Assembly (NCBI GenBank): GCA_019058275.1
Contig: JAHLVW010000036.1
Span: forward strand, 1-64,000
DNA: 64,000 nt
Direction: 5' to 3'
DNA from: Candidatus Heimdallarchaeota archaeon
GTDB taxonomy: Archaea > Asgardarchaeota > Heimdallarchaeia > JABLTI01
The notes under the pieces were generated by a model. It worked only from the letters and a program-made list of their open reading frames with translations, had not been told where the DNA came from and did not search any database. Below, in pieces: positions 8,347-17,434 of the stretch. Each line of letters starts with the position of its first letter. The first letter of the stretch is position 1. The position numbers were made by a program, and so were the translations under genes.

Positions 8347-8427
8347 AGTAGGAGTCAGATCGTCGCATGTTCATCATGATATGGCGTGGAGCGCCTCAGT
8401 CTGGGGCGTCGTCTTCATTCTCCTAGT
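8347..8427 (-). ncRNA. Box C/D guide sRNA
   Basis: On the minus strand all four boxes are in order: C box ATGAAGA (8412-8418, one mismatch to RUGAUGA), 12-nt guide (8400-8411), D' CTGA (8396-8399), 18-nt spacer, C' ATGATGA (8371-8377, perfect), 12-nt guide (8359-8370) and D CTGA (8355-8358). A terminal stem pairs TAGGAG (8425-8420) with CTCCTA (8354-8349). Both guides have exactly the 12-nt length archaeal C/D RNPs require. By the N+5 rule the D' guide (CGACGCCCCAGA) targets TCTGGGGCGTCG, which resembles the 23S rRNA P-loop around G2251 (E. coli numbering). Confidence 0.82.
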
Positions 8428-8704
8428 TTCAACATCTTGAATTATCTCTAAAAATATTTGTATATTATTTATTCAAATTTAGCTCCAGCTGCAATTTGTG
8501 ACTTGCTTTCTAAAGATTTATACTCTGATACTAGGGGAACGATTGTTTTTTGTCGCATTTAATTTTGTAATTCAAAAGCTAAACATTCAGAATAAAAGAA
8601 AGTTAGTTTCTAATATATTGGCACTATTGTATAGCTGGAGTATATCCCAAAATATAGCTCATGATAATAGAACATTTAATAAAACAAATATATAATTCTA
8701 GGTT

Positions 8705-9505
8705 ATGGACGAACAATTTCCCCTTACAGACGAAGAAAAAAGAATGCTTGCCTTAAAGAAACAGCAGTTAATAGAAGCATCGCTTTATCTTGCAGGTAGA
8801 CCTGTACAACTACCTGAATTAGCGCAAGTAACAGGAATTGAAACTGGAGAGGTTGGTTCTCTTGTAAGAGAGCTGCAAGACAAATATCGACAATTCTTCA
8901 GCTGTTTTGAAATAATTGAATTACCGGGAAAGAAGTTTGTATTTCAGGTTAGAGCAGATATAGGTGAAAATGTAAAGGAAATCACTTTACAACCAATTTT
9001 AACTTTGGCTGAGTTGAGAACCTTAGCAATGATAGCTTATCAGCAACCAGTAATGCAGTCTGCTGTTGCCAAAGTTCGTGGACAACTATCCTATTCACAT
9101 ATTAAGAATCTAATAAGAAATGGTTTCGTAAAAGCAGCTCGAGTTAAGCAAACTTTAGAGTTACGAACAACTCCAATGTTCTCTGATTATTTTGGCTTAT
9201 CACATGATATAGGAGTACTTAAAAGACAATTGGGTTGGAGAACAAAACGAATAATAAAAGCAAAGAGAATAGAGGAAAGAGATACGCAATCAATAGATAC
9301 TTTCATGGAAAAAATGGGGTTGGATGATCAAGTAACTGAAGATGATACTTTACAAGATTTAGAATCAACAATTTCTATGGATAAAAATTCTGCTCGAGAA
9401 ATGTTTCCTTCAATGTTGGATGATTTAGAAGGACCAGATCCCTTTGATAAGGACGCTGATGATGAAATTGATGAAGTATTAAATGACGATTTTAATGAAA
9501 ATTAG
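8705..9505 (+). CDS. scpB: Segregation and condensation protein B
   Basis: The 266-residue product has the tandem winged-helix architecture of ScpB, the kleisin-associated subunit of SMC complexes. Evidence is QQLIEASLYLAGRPVQLPELA at the start, LAELRTLAMIAYQQPVMQSAV in the second domain, and a SDYFGLSH segment. An acidic, low-complexity tail of about 60 residues follows the usual domain end, as in several archaeal homologues. The kleisin ScpA is not in the window. Confidence 0.92.
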   Translation: MDEQFPLTDEEKRMLALKKQQLIEASLYLAGRPVQLPELAQVTGIETGEVGSLVRELQDKYRQFFSCFEIIELPGKKFVFQVRADIGENVKEITLQPILTLAELRTLAMIAYQQPVMQSAVAKVRGQLSYSHIKNLIRNGFVKAARVKQTLELRTTPMFSDYFGLSHDIGVLKRQLGWRTKRIIKAKRIEERDTQSIDTFMEKMGLDDQVTEDDTLQDLESTISMDKNSAREMFPSMLDDLEGPDPFDKDADDEIDEVLNDDFNEN

Positions 9506-9531
9506 AGTGTAAAAAAAAGAAAAAAATGAAG

Positions 9532-9546
9532 GAGAAGCTGCTTCTC
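9532..9546 (-). terminator. Hairpin plus T-tract downstream of the PRC-barrel gene
   Basis: GAGAAG-CTG-CTTCTC forms a 6-bp stem. Read on the minus strand it is followed by a long T-rich run (complement of 9511-9527), placed 18 nt after the end of the minus-strand PRC-barrel gene. This fits an intrinsic-like archaeal terminator. Confidence 0.5.
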
Positions 9547-9563
9547 ATCAAATTAATTCTCAA

Positions 9564-10261
9564 TCAATGAAATCTTGCAAAATCTCGAAACTCTTCAGCT
9601 TTTCTACGCTCAAGCAAACGCATTTCTACTTGACCCTTTGCTTTTAGAGAACTAAGATAAATTCTTTGAGTTTCTTCATCCATTGGCACATTATTCATCG
9701 AAAGCTCTAATTCATCTATTGGTATTCGTAATTTAATCATTTGATCTTTGATAGAAGAGATTTCATTTAATGGAAGAAGTAAATCTATATCTTCTTTGAA
9801 TTTGATTTTCTCAGCAAACTCTTCCAACCAGATGCCACCCAATACAAATACAGGTTCCCCACTTGGTAAAAAGACCATATTGACTATTTTCCCAAACTTG
9901 TTGTCATTAGAATCAAAAATTTTCACTCGTTTTAGGTTAGAGTATGTAAAGGCATTTTCTGGAATTGTACCTTCTTCCAATTTATGTCTTAGTTTATCCT
10001 TCTGAATATTGATCTTAATTGTATCATCAGTAATTTCTGTAATTGAATCGCATGGAATCACAGGATCAATATCATCAATGAACCCATTAATTCCCTTAAT
10101 TCTTCCCAACGACTACCACCAATAATAAATGAATGAAGTCTGTAGTTAGAATCAAAAACAACATCAATTATTCTTCCTACAACAAGACCATCTTGACTTA
10201 TTACACTTTTTTTTCGCAGATCAGAAATTGATCTATGTTTATCTAATTCACATAACCCCAA
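9564..10261 (-). pseudogene. Two-repeat PRC-barrel protein gene split by a -1 frameshift
   Basis: Two overlapping frames each hold one PRC-barrel repeat. The upstream frame (10261-10058) reads up to HSFIIGGSRWEELREL and then goes out of frame. The other (10109-9564) resumes with GFIDDIDPVIPCDSITEI, exactly what should follow in a PRC barrel: compare the intact second repeat, VFVLGGIWLEEFAEKI then DIDLLLPLNEI. Restoring one base near 10085-10105 would give a single protein of about 232 residues. No obvious slippery heptamer is present, so a one-base deletion or assembly error is likelier than programmed frameshifting. Confidence 0.7.
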
Positions 10262-10452
10262 AATAAATCACAAATGAACATAAAAAGAATCTTTGCAATA
10301 AAACTTTCGTTTTAAATTAAAGTAATCTAATAGTAATTGCTAAACTGCTTCAATAATTACTTGTAATTCCTTTCAAAATGCTTTTATTTGTTAACAATTC
10401 CCAGAAATTATATCTATAGATAATAAAACTAACAAGAAAGGAGTCTAGTCAA

Positions 10453-11607
10453 ATGGGCCTTTTACTTGAATTTGAAGGAAAGAAAGTTTTCCAAAAAGCA
10501 GGCATACCATTGCTTCCTGGTAAAGTTGCGAAAAACTTGAAAGAAGCTTTAGCTGCTGCAGATGAATTGGGCTATCCTGTTGTTATCAAAGGACAAATTC
10601 TTCATGGAGGACGAGGAAAAGCAGGATTAATTAAAGTGGTGAAGGATAAGAAAGAGTTAGAAAAAGTAACTCCTAAGATCCTTAAAGGTACAATTAAGGA
10701 TATGAAAGTTCAAAATGTTTTAATTGAAAAAGCAGCAAAAATCGTTAATGAACTTTACATTAGTTCTATGTTTGATACCTATTCTCGAGAAATCATTTTC
10801 ATTATGAGTACAGAAGGTGGAGTTGATATTGAAGCAGTTGCAGAAGAAACTCCTGATAAAGTACGAAAAGAACGTTTTCCAATAGATTTTGCTTTCAAAT
10901 CTGATACTGCAAAAGATTTAGCTAAAAGTCTAGGATTCAAAGGTGACGAACTGAAACAACTTTCTGATATTCTTGTTAAAATGTGGGAAGCTATGCATAC
11001 AATGGACTTACAACTTGTGGAGATTAATCCACTAGCTGAATTAGATGGTGGTAAAATCATTGCTCTTGATTCTAAAGTAATCATTGATGATAATGCTATT
11101 TACAGAAACCCTCTCTATCAAGAATTTATGAATGAGAGAATCCCAGATGATCCATTAGAAGACAAAGCAGCAAGTTTTGATGTTGCTTTTGTTCGTCTCG
11201 ATGGTGATATTGGTATAATTGGGAATGGTGCTGGACTAGTTATGGGTACAGTTGATCTTATAGCTGAATTTGGTGGTCGACCAGCAAACTTCTTGGATGT
11301 TGGTGGTGGTGCCAGTACTGAGAGAGTTTTGAATGCTCTAAGTATTGTAAAAGCTGTAGGTGAAGAAGGTGAACCCATTGATGTTTTATTAGTAAACATC
11401 TTTGGGGGCATAACTAGATGTGATGATGTAGCTAAAGCAGTTATTGAAGTTCGAGATAAACTTGGACTTGAGATGCCTTTTGTTGTTCGATTAGTTGGTA
11501 CTAAACAAAAAGAAGGTATGGCTATTCTAGATAAAGCGGGAATGAACGCTTTTACTGAAATGGAACCTGCTGTTAAAAGAGCAGTAGAGATTGCTAAATC
11601 TAAATAA
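10453..11607 (+). CDS. sucC: Succinyl-CoA ligase (ADP-forming) beta subunit
   Basis: The 384-residue product is a full-length SucC: an ATP-grasp domain (LGYPVVIKGQILHGGRGKAG, LVEINPLAEL) followed by a CoA-ligase domain (FLDVGGGAS, NIFGGITRCDDVA). With SucD it interconverts succinyl-CoA, NDP and phosphate with succinate, CoA and NTP in the citric-acid cycle. An AAGGAG ribosome-binding sequence lies ahead of the ATG, and a TATA-like TTATATCTATA is centred near 10413. The alpha-subunit gene follows after 15 nt. Confidence 0.96.
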   Translation: MGLLLEFEGKKVFQKAGIPLLPGKVAKNLKEALAAADELGYPVVIKGQILHGGRGKAGLIKVVKDKKELEKVTPKILKGTIKDMKVQNVLIEKAAKIVNELYISSMFDTYSREIIFIMSTEGGVDIEAVAEETPDKVRKERFPIDFAFKSDTAKDLAKSLGFKGDELKQLSDILVKMWEAMHTMDLQLVEINPLAELDGGKIIALDSKVIIDDNAIYRNPLYQEFMNERIPDDPLEDKAASFDVAFVRLDGDIGIIGNGAGLVMGTVDLIAEFGGRPANFLDVGGGASTERVLNALSIVKAVGEEGEPIDVLLVNIFGGITRCDDVAKAVIEVRDKLGLEMPFVVRLVGTKQKEGMAILDKAGMNAFTEMEPAVKRAVEIAKSK

Positions 11608-11622
11608 TGGTGGGGTTAAAAA

Positions 11623-12489
11623 ATGAAAATTTTAGTAGATAAAGATACAAAAGTCCTTGTCCAAGGTATAACTGGAAATCAAGGTACGTTCCATACGATA
11701 GCAATGATGGAATATGGCACCAATGTTGTTGCCGGTGTTACTCCTAAAAGAGGGGGTCAAGAAGTTAATGGAGTCCCTGTTTATAATACTATAAAGGAAG
11801 CACAAGAAAAGCATCAAATTGATGCAACAGTTATCTTCGTTCCAGCAAAATTCACAAGTGGTGCTATCAATGAAGCTATTGACGCGGATATTCCACTGAT
11901 AGTTGTTATAACAGAACAGGTACCAGTATGGGATGTTGCAAGAGCTGTTATAAAAGCAAAAGAAAAAGGAATCACAATTATTGGACCAAATACACCTGGG
12001 ATAGTATCCACTGATGGTTGTAAATTAGGAATTATGCCTAATTCTATTTTCAAACTAGGAAATGTTGGTGTCATCGCACGAAGTGGAACATTATCTTATG
12101 AAGTTATCTGGAATCTGACAATAGAAGATTTAGGTCAGACTACCTGTATTGGCATCGGTGGTGATCCAAGTCATGGTTTGGGTTTTGTTGAAGGTCTTGA
12201 GATGTTTGAAAAAGATCCAAATACTAAAGCAATAGTTCTAATTGGTGAAATCGGTGGTACTGAAGAGGAACATGCTGCTGAATACATTAAAGATCATGTC
12301 TCAAAACCAGTTGTAGCTTTTATTGGTGGAAGACAAGCCCCTCCAGGTAAGAAAATGGGACACGCTGGAGCAATTGTTTCTGGTGGTAAAGGAACGGCTG
12401 TTTCAAAGATTAAAGTTCTTGAAGAAGCAGGTGTCAGTGTTGCCCGTTTACTCAGTGAAGTTCCTAAACTTGTAAAGAAGAAATTATAA
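11623..12489 (+). CDS. sucD: Succinyl-CoA ligase alpha subunit
   Basis: The 288-residue product has the N-terminal Rossmann CoA-binding domain ([12 protein letters not shown]) and the catalytic histidine phosphorylated during turnover, in [11 protein letters not shown] with His at about residue 247. ARSGTLSYE and GIGGDPSHG are also typical of SucD. It is paired with sucC in one operon, followed by a hairpin terminator. Confidence 0.96.
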   Translation: MKILVDKDTKVLVQGITGNQGTFHTIAMMEYGTNVVAGVTPKRGGQEVNGVPVYNTIKEAQEKHQIDATVIFVPAKFTSGAINEAIDADIPLIVVITEQVPVWDVARAVIKAKEKGITIIGPNTPGIVSTDGCKLGIMPNSIFKLGNVGVIARSGTLSYEVIWNLTIEDLGQTTCIGIGGDPSHGLGFVEGLEMFEKDPNTKAIVLIGEIGGTEEEHAAEYIKDHVSKPVVAFIGGRQAPPGKKMGHAGAIVSGGKGTAVSKIKVLEEAGVSVARLLSEVPKLVKKKL

Positions 12490-12506
12490 TTCAATTTATA
12501 GAACAC

Positions 12507-12550
12507 AATCAAACCATTTACAAGGTTTGATTATCCCTTTCCCTTTTTTC
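12507..12550 (+). terminator. Intrinsic-like terminator after sucCD
   Basis: AATCAAACC (12507-12515) and GGTTTGATT (12524-12532) form a perfect 9-bp stem with an 8-nt loop. A pyrimidine run ending in six T residues follows. It lies 18 nt past the sucD stop codon. Confidence 0.7.
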
Positions 12551-12708
12551 TCATTAGAATGTACTTTAATTGTTAGAATGAAAAGATTTTTTGATGATTA
12601 ATGCATGACTAGAAATGTGTATTAAATCACAAACCTTGAGAAATAGATTTATCAATTGATGTGAATAATACTTTATTAACTAAAATGATTACATTTAGGA
12701 GATAAACG

Positions 12709-13200
12709 ATGGCTTCAGAATGGGTTATGTACATATCTATTGTTGCAATAGGAGTTCTAGCTATTGCTGGCGTTACTCTTACATTTAATGCCATTAATAC
12801 TAATACGCTTGAAAATACCGTAGAGGTTGGCTTGAATGAAATTGTTAACACTGTTGCAGAAGAGCTAAAAAACATCCTTGAGATTGGGTTAAACACTGAT
12901 CCATTAACTCGAGTAGTTATTAATCGCACTCTGAATCTCCCAACAGGTTTATCAGGCCATGCTTATGAAGTCCATTTCAGAGTACTTCCCGGGGCAAAAC
13001 ATTGGTATATAGAGGTTGTTGATATAGATGATCCCGAAGTAGACAGCATTCCATATGAAACAACCATCCCTTGGAGAAATGTAACTCTTAGTAGTGCTGG
13101 AGGTACGGGACTACCAGTAATTTACAGTTATGAAACTCAGCATTTCCTGAGTTTTGTTAGAAATGAAGGTTCAGATGCCTTTAGAATAATAATTTGGTAA
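12709..13200 (+). CDS. Pilin-like membrane-anchored protein of a type IV pilus-type cassette
   Basis: The 163-residue product has one hydrophobic segment at about residues 6-28 (MYISIVAIGVLAIAGVTLTF) followed by a hydrophilic, beta-rich extracytoplasmic part ending in FRIIIW. No clear class III signal-peptide cleavage site precedes the helix. It is directly upstream (20 nt) of a secretion ATPase gene and a TadC-like gene, which suggests a pseudopilin or minor pilin. The family itself is not one I recognise. Confidence 0.6.
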   Translation: MASEWVMYISIVAIGVLAIAGVTLTFNAINTNTLENTVEVGLNEIVNTVAEELKNILEIGLNTDPLTRVVINRTLNLPTGLSGHAYEVHFRVLPGAKHWYIEVVDIDDPEVDSIPYETTIPWRNVTLSSAGGTGLPVIYSYETQHFLSFVRNEGSDAFRIIIW

Positions 13201-13220
13201 TAAGATAGGTGTGCAGAAAA

Positions 13221-14771
13221 ATGACTGAGAAATTTCCGCAAGATGATGATAAATTCAAACCTGTTTCCTCAATTGAATCAGCTCCGCTATTGGAAGAGAC
13301 ATATCCATTAATTCCTCCTTTTAGTTATTGTTTGATTCAAACAGATCCCATCTCAAATAGAACTCAATATGTTGTTGTTGAAGTACCTTTAGAGCAGAAA
13401 GAAGAAGAGAAATTTGCAATCATAAAACAAATTCTTATTGAAGAATTAGATGTTGATTTCTCCCTTCTAAAGGAAAAGGATCGTGCAGCAGAATATCTAA
13501 GAAGAAAGGTCTTTGACATCGTTAAAGATTATAACTTAAAATTGAAAGAGGAATCATTTGATCGTATTTTGTATTATGTCCAGAGAGACTTGTTAGGTTT
13601 TGGTAAAATTGAACCTATGTTAAAGGATCATATGATTGAAGATATTTCTTGTGATGGTGTTGGTGTACCTCTCTATGTCTGGCACCGAAAGCATGAATCA
13701 ATTCCATCAAATATTGTTTTTGATGATGCTGAGGAACTGGATTCTTTTGTAATAAAATTAGCTCAAAGATCCGGTCGACATATTAGTGTTGCTAATCCTA
13801 TTGTTGACGCTTCATTAGCTGATGGCAGTCGTATTAACATTACCTATGGTAAAGAAGTCACACAAAGAGGATCAACTTTCACTATTCGTAAATTCAGATC
13901 AGATCCAATGACCATAACCGATTTAATTATGCTAAATACTATGGATCCATTGATTGGTGCATTTTATTGGTTCGTTATTGAGAATCGTCATTCAGTTATG
14001 ATTGCTGGTGGAGTTGCTTCAGGTAAAACAACATTACTAAATTGTATTTCAATGTTCATTCTTCCAGATGCTAAGATTGTCTCTATAGAAGATACTGCTG
14101 AAGTTAATCTTCCCCATGAAAATTGGATACCTTCCGTTGCGAGATTAGGATTTGGTGGTATTGAAAAGGATGGTCGAAAGAGAGGAGAGATCTCTATGTT
14201 TGATCTTCTTAAAGCTGCTCTAAGACAAAGACCTGACTACATTCTAGTAGGTGAAATCCGTGGTGAAGAAGCTTACATGTTGTTCCAATCTATGGCTACA
14301 GGTCATCTTGGTTTAGCAACAATTCACGGTGATTCAGTAGAATCAGTTATTCACAGGTTAGAATCAGAACCTATGAACATCCCAAGAACCTTACTACGTT
14401 CATTAGATATTGTATGTGTTCAAGCTAAAGTAAGACTTGGTGGAAAATTCATGAGAAGGACTGCAGCTGTAACAGAAATAGCGGGTGTTGATCCTGTTAC
14501 AAATGAATTACTTACAAATCCTATCTTCAAGTGGAATCCTCGAGAAGATAATTTCACTTTCTATGGCCGTTCATATATTGTTGAAAGAATTAGAGATCAA
14601 TTAGGTTGGTCAGACCAAAAATGCTGGGATGAAATTGAAAAGAGAAAAATTATTCTCCGCTGGATGGTTAAGAAGAAAATTAGACACTGGCAAGATGTAG
14701 CAACAATAATTCGAGAATATTATAGCAATCCACAGAAAACATATGAGCGAGCTAAGAGAGGATTGCTATAA
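13221..14771 (+). CDS. Type II/IV secretion system ATPase (TadA/ArlI/GspE family)
   Basis: The product is a hexameric secretion/pilus ATPase. An N-terminal extension and N1D domain precede Walker A GGVASGKTTLLN near residue 262, an Asp box (VSIEDTAEVNLP), Walker B (RPDYILVGEIRGEEAY) and a His box (ATGHLGLATIHGDS). ATG 13221 is preferred over an in-frame GTG at 13209 because AGGTG sits 9 nt upstream of the ATG. With the following TadC-like gene and the preceding pilin-like gene it forms a minimal archaeal pilus or secretion module. Which appendage it powers is not visible. Confidence 0.9.
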   Translation: MTEKFPQDDDKFKPVSSIESAPLLEETYPLIPPFSYCLIQTDPISNRTQYVVVEVPLEQKEEEKFAIIKQILIEELDVDFSLLKEKDRAAEYLRRKVFDIVKDYNLKLKEESFDRILYYVQRDLLGFGKIEPMLKDHMIEDISCDGVGVPLYVWHRKHESIPSNIVFDDAEELDSFVIKLAQRSGRHISVANPIVDASLADGSRINITYGKEVTQRGSTFTIRKFRSDPMTITDLIMLNTMDPLIGAFYWFVIENRHSVMIAGGVASGKTTLLNCISMFILPDAKIVSIEDTAEVNLPHENWIPSVARLGFGGIEKDGRKRGEISMFDLLKAALRQRPDYILVGEIRGEEAYMLFQSMATGHLGLATIHGDSVESVIHRLESEPMNIPRTLLRSLDIVCVQAKVRLGGKFMRRTAAVTEIAGVDPVTNELLTNPIFKWNPREDNFTFYGRSYIVERIRDQLGWSDQKCWDEIEKRKIILRWMVKKKIRHWQDVATIIREYYSNPQKTYERAKRGLL

Positions 14772-14842
14772 TAGTATCAATTTTGCTAAATCATGAAAGT
14801 TTAAATGTATAAAAGCTATGAATTAAAGAGGAAGGAAATTCA

Positions 14843-15718
14843 ATGAGTAAATCATTCAGAAGAATAGCATATCTGCGCCTTGGCAGAATTATTGAACCAA
14901 TTTTACCACGATTTAGTGAGCTTGGAAAAACTTTACAAAAAGCTGGTATGGACGTCAGCTTGAGGATGTATCTGGCAACAGCAGTTTTTACAACAGTTAT
15001 TGGTCTTATTCTAGGATTTCCTGTTGGTATAGGTATATTTTATGCTGTTAATCTTGAATTCAATGCTAATGTATGGATAGGAGCAATTGTAGTAGGTATT
15101 CTTGTACCGTTAGTAATTATGCTTGGTTTCTACATATATCCAAGTTATGTAACTAATAATCGCAAAAGAGCTTTGGAGTCATCTCTTCCAACAGCAAGTT
15201 CATTTTTAGCAGCAATGGCTTCTGCAGGTGTTGCACCAGATAAAGCTTTTATGGCTTTAGCTAATGAGAATATTCGGTTAGAGATAGCCAAGGAAGCTGA
15301 AAAAATAACAAGAAATATTGAAATTCTTGGTTATGATTTACTTTCAGCAATGGAATTTGCTGCTGAGAATTCTCCTTCGAAAGTATATGCTGCTTTCCTT
15401 GAAGGATTGGTTTCTGTAGTCACCTCTGGTGGTGACATGACTGCTTACCTAACAAATGAAACAAAGTCATTAATGCGAGATAAAATCAGAGAAGAGAAAG
15501 AATTTATCGAAGGTCTAGGTGTCATTGCAGAACTATTCTTAGTTATTGGAGTTGTAGCTCCGATTTTCTTTGTCATTATGCTTGCAGTGTTAGCAATCAT
15601 GGCTTCAGATTCAGGCAATCAAGGAACAGTTTTAATGACTCTATTAACCTATGTTCTGATACCGATAGGCATGTCAATTATAATTGTCTTAATTGATGGA
15701 ATGCAACCAACTGAATAA
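14843..15718 (+). CDS. TadC/ArlJ-like pilus assembly membrane protein
   Basis: The 291-residue product has paired N-terminal transmembrane segments (near residues 40-65 and 72-95), a cytoplasmic T2SSF domain (RALESSLPTASSFLAAMASAGVAPDKAF) and two C-terminal membrane segments (LGVIAELFLVIGVVAPIFFVIML and VLIPIGMSIIIVLI). This is the platform protein partner of the upstream ATPase. A GAGGAAGG ribosome-binding sequence precedes ATG 14843. It is shorter than archaellar ArlJ, closer to single-repeat TadC types. Confidence 0.85.
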   Translation: MSKSFRRIAYLRLGRIIEPILPRFSELGKTLQKAGMDVSLRMYLATAVFTTVIGLILGFPVGIGIFYAVNLEFNANVWIGAIVVGILVPLVIMLGFYIYPSYVTNNRKRALESSLPTASSFLAAMASAGVAPDKAFMALANENIRLEIAKEAEKITRNIEILGYDLLSAMEFAAENSPSKVYAAFLEGLVSVVTSGGDMTAYLTNETKSLMRDKIREEKEFIEGLGVIAELFLVIGVVAPIFFVIMLAVLAIMASDSGNQGTVLMTLLTYVLIPIGMSIIIVLIDGMQPTE

Positions 15719-15758
15719 AAACAGAAATAGAAGGTATTACTACTTTTCTTTTTTTCAT

Positions 15759-16142
15759 TTATTGAATTCTTTGTATAAATTTTTCCTTGTTAACAACATG
15801 GCGTTCATGAATACCTTTGCCAATTTCATGTTCACTATCAAATGCTGAAACTTCAAAAACAAGATGTTTTCTATCAACAGATATTAGTTTAGCAATCACT
15901 CTTATCTCTGCTCCCTCTTTAGATGCTTTTAAATGTCTAATATCTACTCGAGTTCCAACAGTTATCCATCCTTCTGGCAGATGTTCTTGAGCAGCTAACA
16001 TAGCAGTATGTTCCATCATAAGAATCATAGATGGTGTTGATAATACAGCAACCTTGCCACTACCAAGAAAATCAGCAATATGTTTTTCTTCAACAAGATA
16101 CATCTCTATTTTTTCGATTCCTTCTGGTACATTAATTTCCAT
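15759..16142 (-). CDS. Hotdog-fold thioesterase, FlK-like
   Basis: The 127-residue product has a single hotdog domain like fluoroacetyl-CoA thioesterase FlK and archaeal relatives. STPSMILMMEHTAM supplies the Thr and Glu of the FlK-type catalytic set, and VDIRHLKASKEG supplies the His. Most archaeal members hydrolyse unidentified short acyl-CoAs. It stands alone, convergent with the tadC-like gene. A link to the megasynthase 26 kb away is possible but has no positional support. Confidence 0.75.
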   Translation of the reverse strand: MEINVPEGIEKIEMYLVEEKHIADFLGSGKVAVLSTPSMILMMEHTAMLAAQEHLPEGWITVGTRVDIRHLKASKEGAEIRVIAKLISVDRKHLVFEVSAFDSEHEIGKGIHERHVVNKEKFIQRIQ

Positions 16143-16220
16143 TGCTTACACCTATCTAAATTAAATAATCAATAAAAATAAGAAAAATTAGTATAGAGCG
16201 AGGAAAATGATCTTAATCCT

Positions 16221-16484
16221 CTATTGTAAAGCTCTAGTTTCTTTTACTGCTTGATGTTTCAAACATTTGTTACAAATGTAACCACCATATGGTCGGTTAG
16301 ATCGAACAGTGCTTTTTGCAGGACTGAAATTTCTTCGTAATAATTTTCTTTTAGAACTGGTAATTTTCTCGTTACAAATTGCACATCTACCTAAACCTGA
16401 TTTATTTGGCATCTTATGACCCTTAGATGGACTTTTTGGTGGTTTTCGCCAAACTTTTTTTGCGAAGCGTTCACTTGGTTTCAT
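16221..16484 (-). CDS. rpl34e: Large ribosomal subunit protein eL34
   Basis: The 87-residue basic product has the eL34 zinc ribbon: CAICNEKI around residue 34 and CNKCLKH near the C-terminus, with the diagnostic RPYGGYIC strand. eL34 is present in eukaryotes and many archaea and absent from bacteria. Length is typical for archaea. Confidence 0.92.
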   Translation of the reverse strand: MKPSERFAKKVWRKPPKSPSKGHKMPNKSGLGRCAICNEKITSSKRKLLRRNFSPAKSTVRSNRPYGGYICNKCLKHQAVKETRALQ

Positions 16485-16741
16485 GGTTCCACTGATCCTT
16501 TACAATCTTACTAATAATAAGCGGATTTTTTACTATTTTTGAATCTTGTGTTTACAATGGAGTTATAAGTTTTACTTTCTACTTGATATCATGATTAGAT
16601 AACTCGCATTTTTCTTTTAGTTTTACATCGAAAAGTATTTTTTTTCCTTATTTATTGAATAATAAGAAATCTTTTATTAAGTACTATTTGCCAATTATTC
16701 ATTAGAAGTAATGGTAATTAAAAAACAAGGAGAACATAAGT

Positions 16742-17326
16742 TTGGGTTGGTTAAGCTGGTTAAATCCCATTGGAGCATGGTTTGCACAAATCTTTGATGC
16801 AATTGGAGTTCTTCATATTCCAGGATCTACATATTTCATAATTCTCTTCAATATATTAATTGCAGTTCTGATGAGTTTACTCACTCGGGCTTTAATCGAC
16901 GTTGATAAAATTGGTCGACATCAAAAGGAAATAAAGGTTCATGGTAATAATAAGAAAAAAGCTATGGATACTGCAGATAAAAAGCTATGGCAAAAAGTCC
17001 AGAGAAGAGAAGAATATATTAAGAAAATACAAAGCGAAATGATGATCCAACAAATGAAACCAATGTTGATTTGGTTTATTCCAATAACAATGATTTTCTT
17101 CTTAATGAGATCAGCATTTCTGAATATACCTGTTGCGTGGATGCCGTTCAGATTTCCAGAGATTTGGATTATAATACAGAATCTCAAATACTATGGAAAT
17201 CTCACTTGGATGGGTTTTACTGGCTGGTACTTCCTTACTTCAATAGGTTTAGGAAATTATGTACGGCGGTTCATGAAAGCAACACCAGGTGGAACAGGTG
17301 TCTCACCGACAACTATGACTGTTTAA
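16742..17326 (+). CDS. EMC3/TMCO1/Get1-like membrane insertase (DUF106)
   Basis: The 194-residue product begins at TTG 16742 after AAGGAG. It has three predicted membrane segments (about residues 28-48, 104-122 and 150-170) and a long, basic cytosolic helical hairpin between the first two (KKKAMDTADKKLWQKVQRREEYIKKIQSEMM). This is the layout of archaeal DUF106 proteins of the Oxa1 superfamily, relatives of eukaryotic EMC3, TMCO1 and Get1 that insert membrane proteins. A Get3-type ATPase is encoded at 29286-30347, making a targeting pair possible. Confidence 0.88.
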   Translation: MGWLSWLNPIGAWFAQIFDAIGVLHIPGSTYFIILFNILIAVLMSLLTRALIDVDKIGRHQKEIKVHGNNKKKAMDTADKKLWQKVQRREEYIKKIQSEMMIQQMKPMLIWFIPITMIFFLMRSAFLNIPVAWMPFRFPEIWIIIQNLKYYGNLTWMGFTGWYFLTSIGLGNYVRRFMKATPGGTGVSPTTMTV

Positions 17327-17328
17327 AT

Positions 17329-17362
17329 CCCACAGATTACCTGTGGGTTATCTTATTCTTTT
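17329..17362 (+). terminator. Hairpin terminator after the EMC3-like gene
   Basis: CCCACAG (17329-17335) and CTGTGGG (17341-17347) form a 7-bp stem with loop ATTAC, followed by a T-rich tract with a run of six T residues. It begins 2 nt after the stop codon. Confidence 0.7.
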
Positions 17363-17434
17363 TTATCAATTAACAGCGAAGCATAAAGGCAACACTTTTT
17401 AGCAAAGAGATACTGATTTAACTCTTGAAATAAA

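Noticed and set aside
8341-8430. A plus-strand cloverleaf-like RNA or tRNA-like element
   Set aside because: The plus strand shows a closing stem and inner hairpins, but the minus strand explains the same bases far better as a C/D sRNA with four boxes and two 12-nt guides.
8498-8695. A 65-codon open frame upstream of scpB
   Set aside because: Starts at TTG, has no ribosome-binding sequence, no recognisable domain and amino-acid use unlike neighbouring genes; probably chance.
16221-16484. Link between the FlK-like thioesterase region and the megasynthase
   Set aside because: The genes are 26 kb apart with ribosomal and pyrimidine genes between; no shared operator seen.
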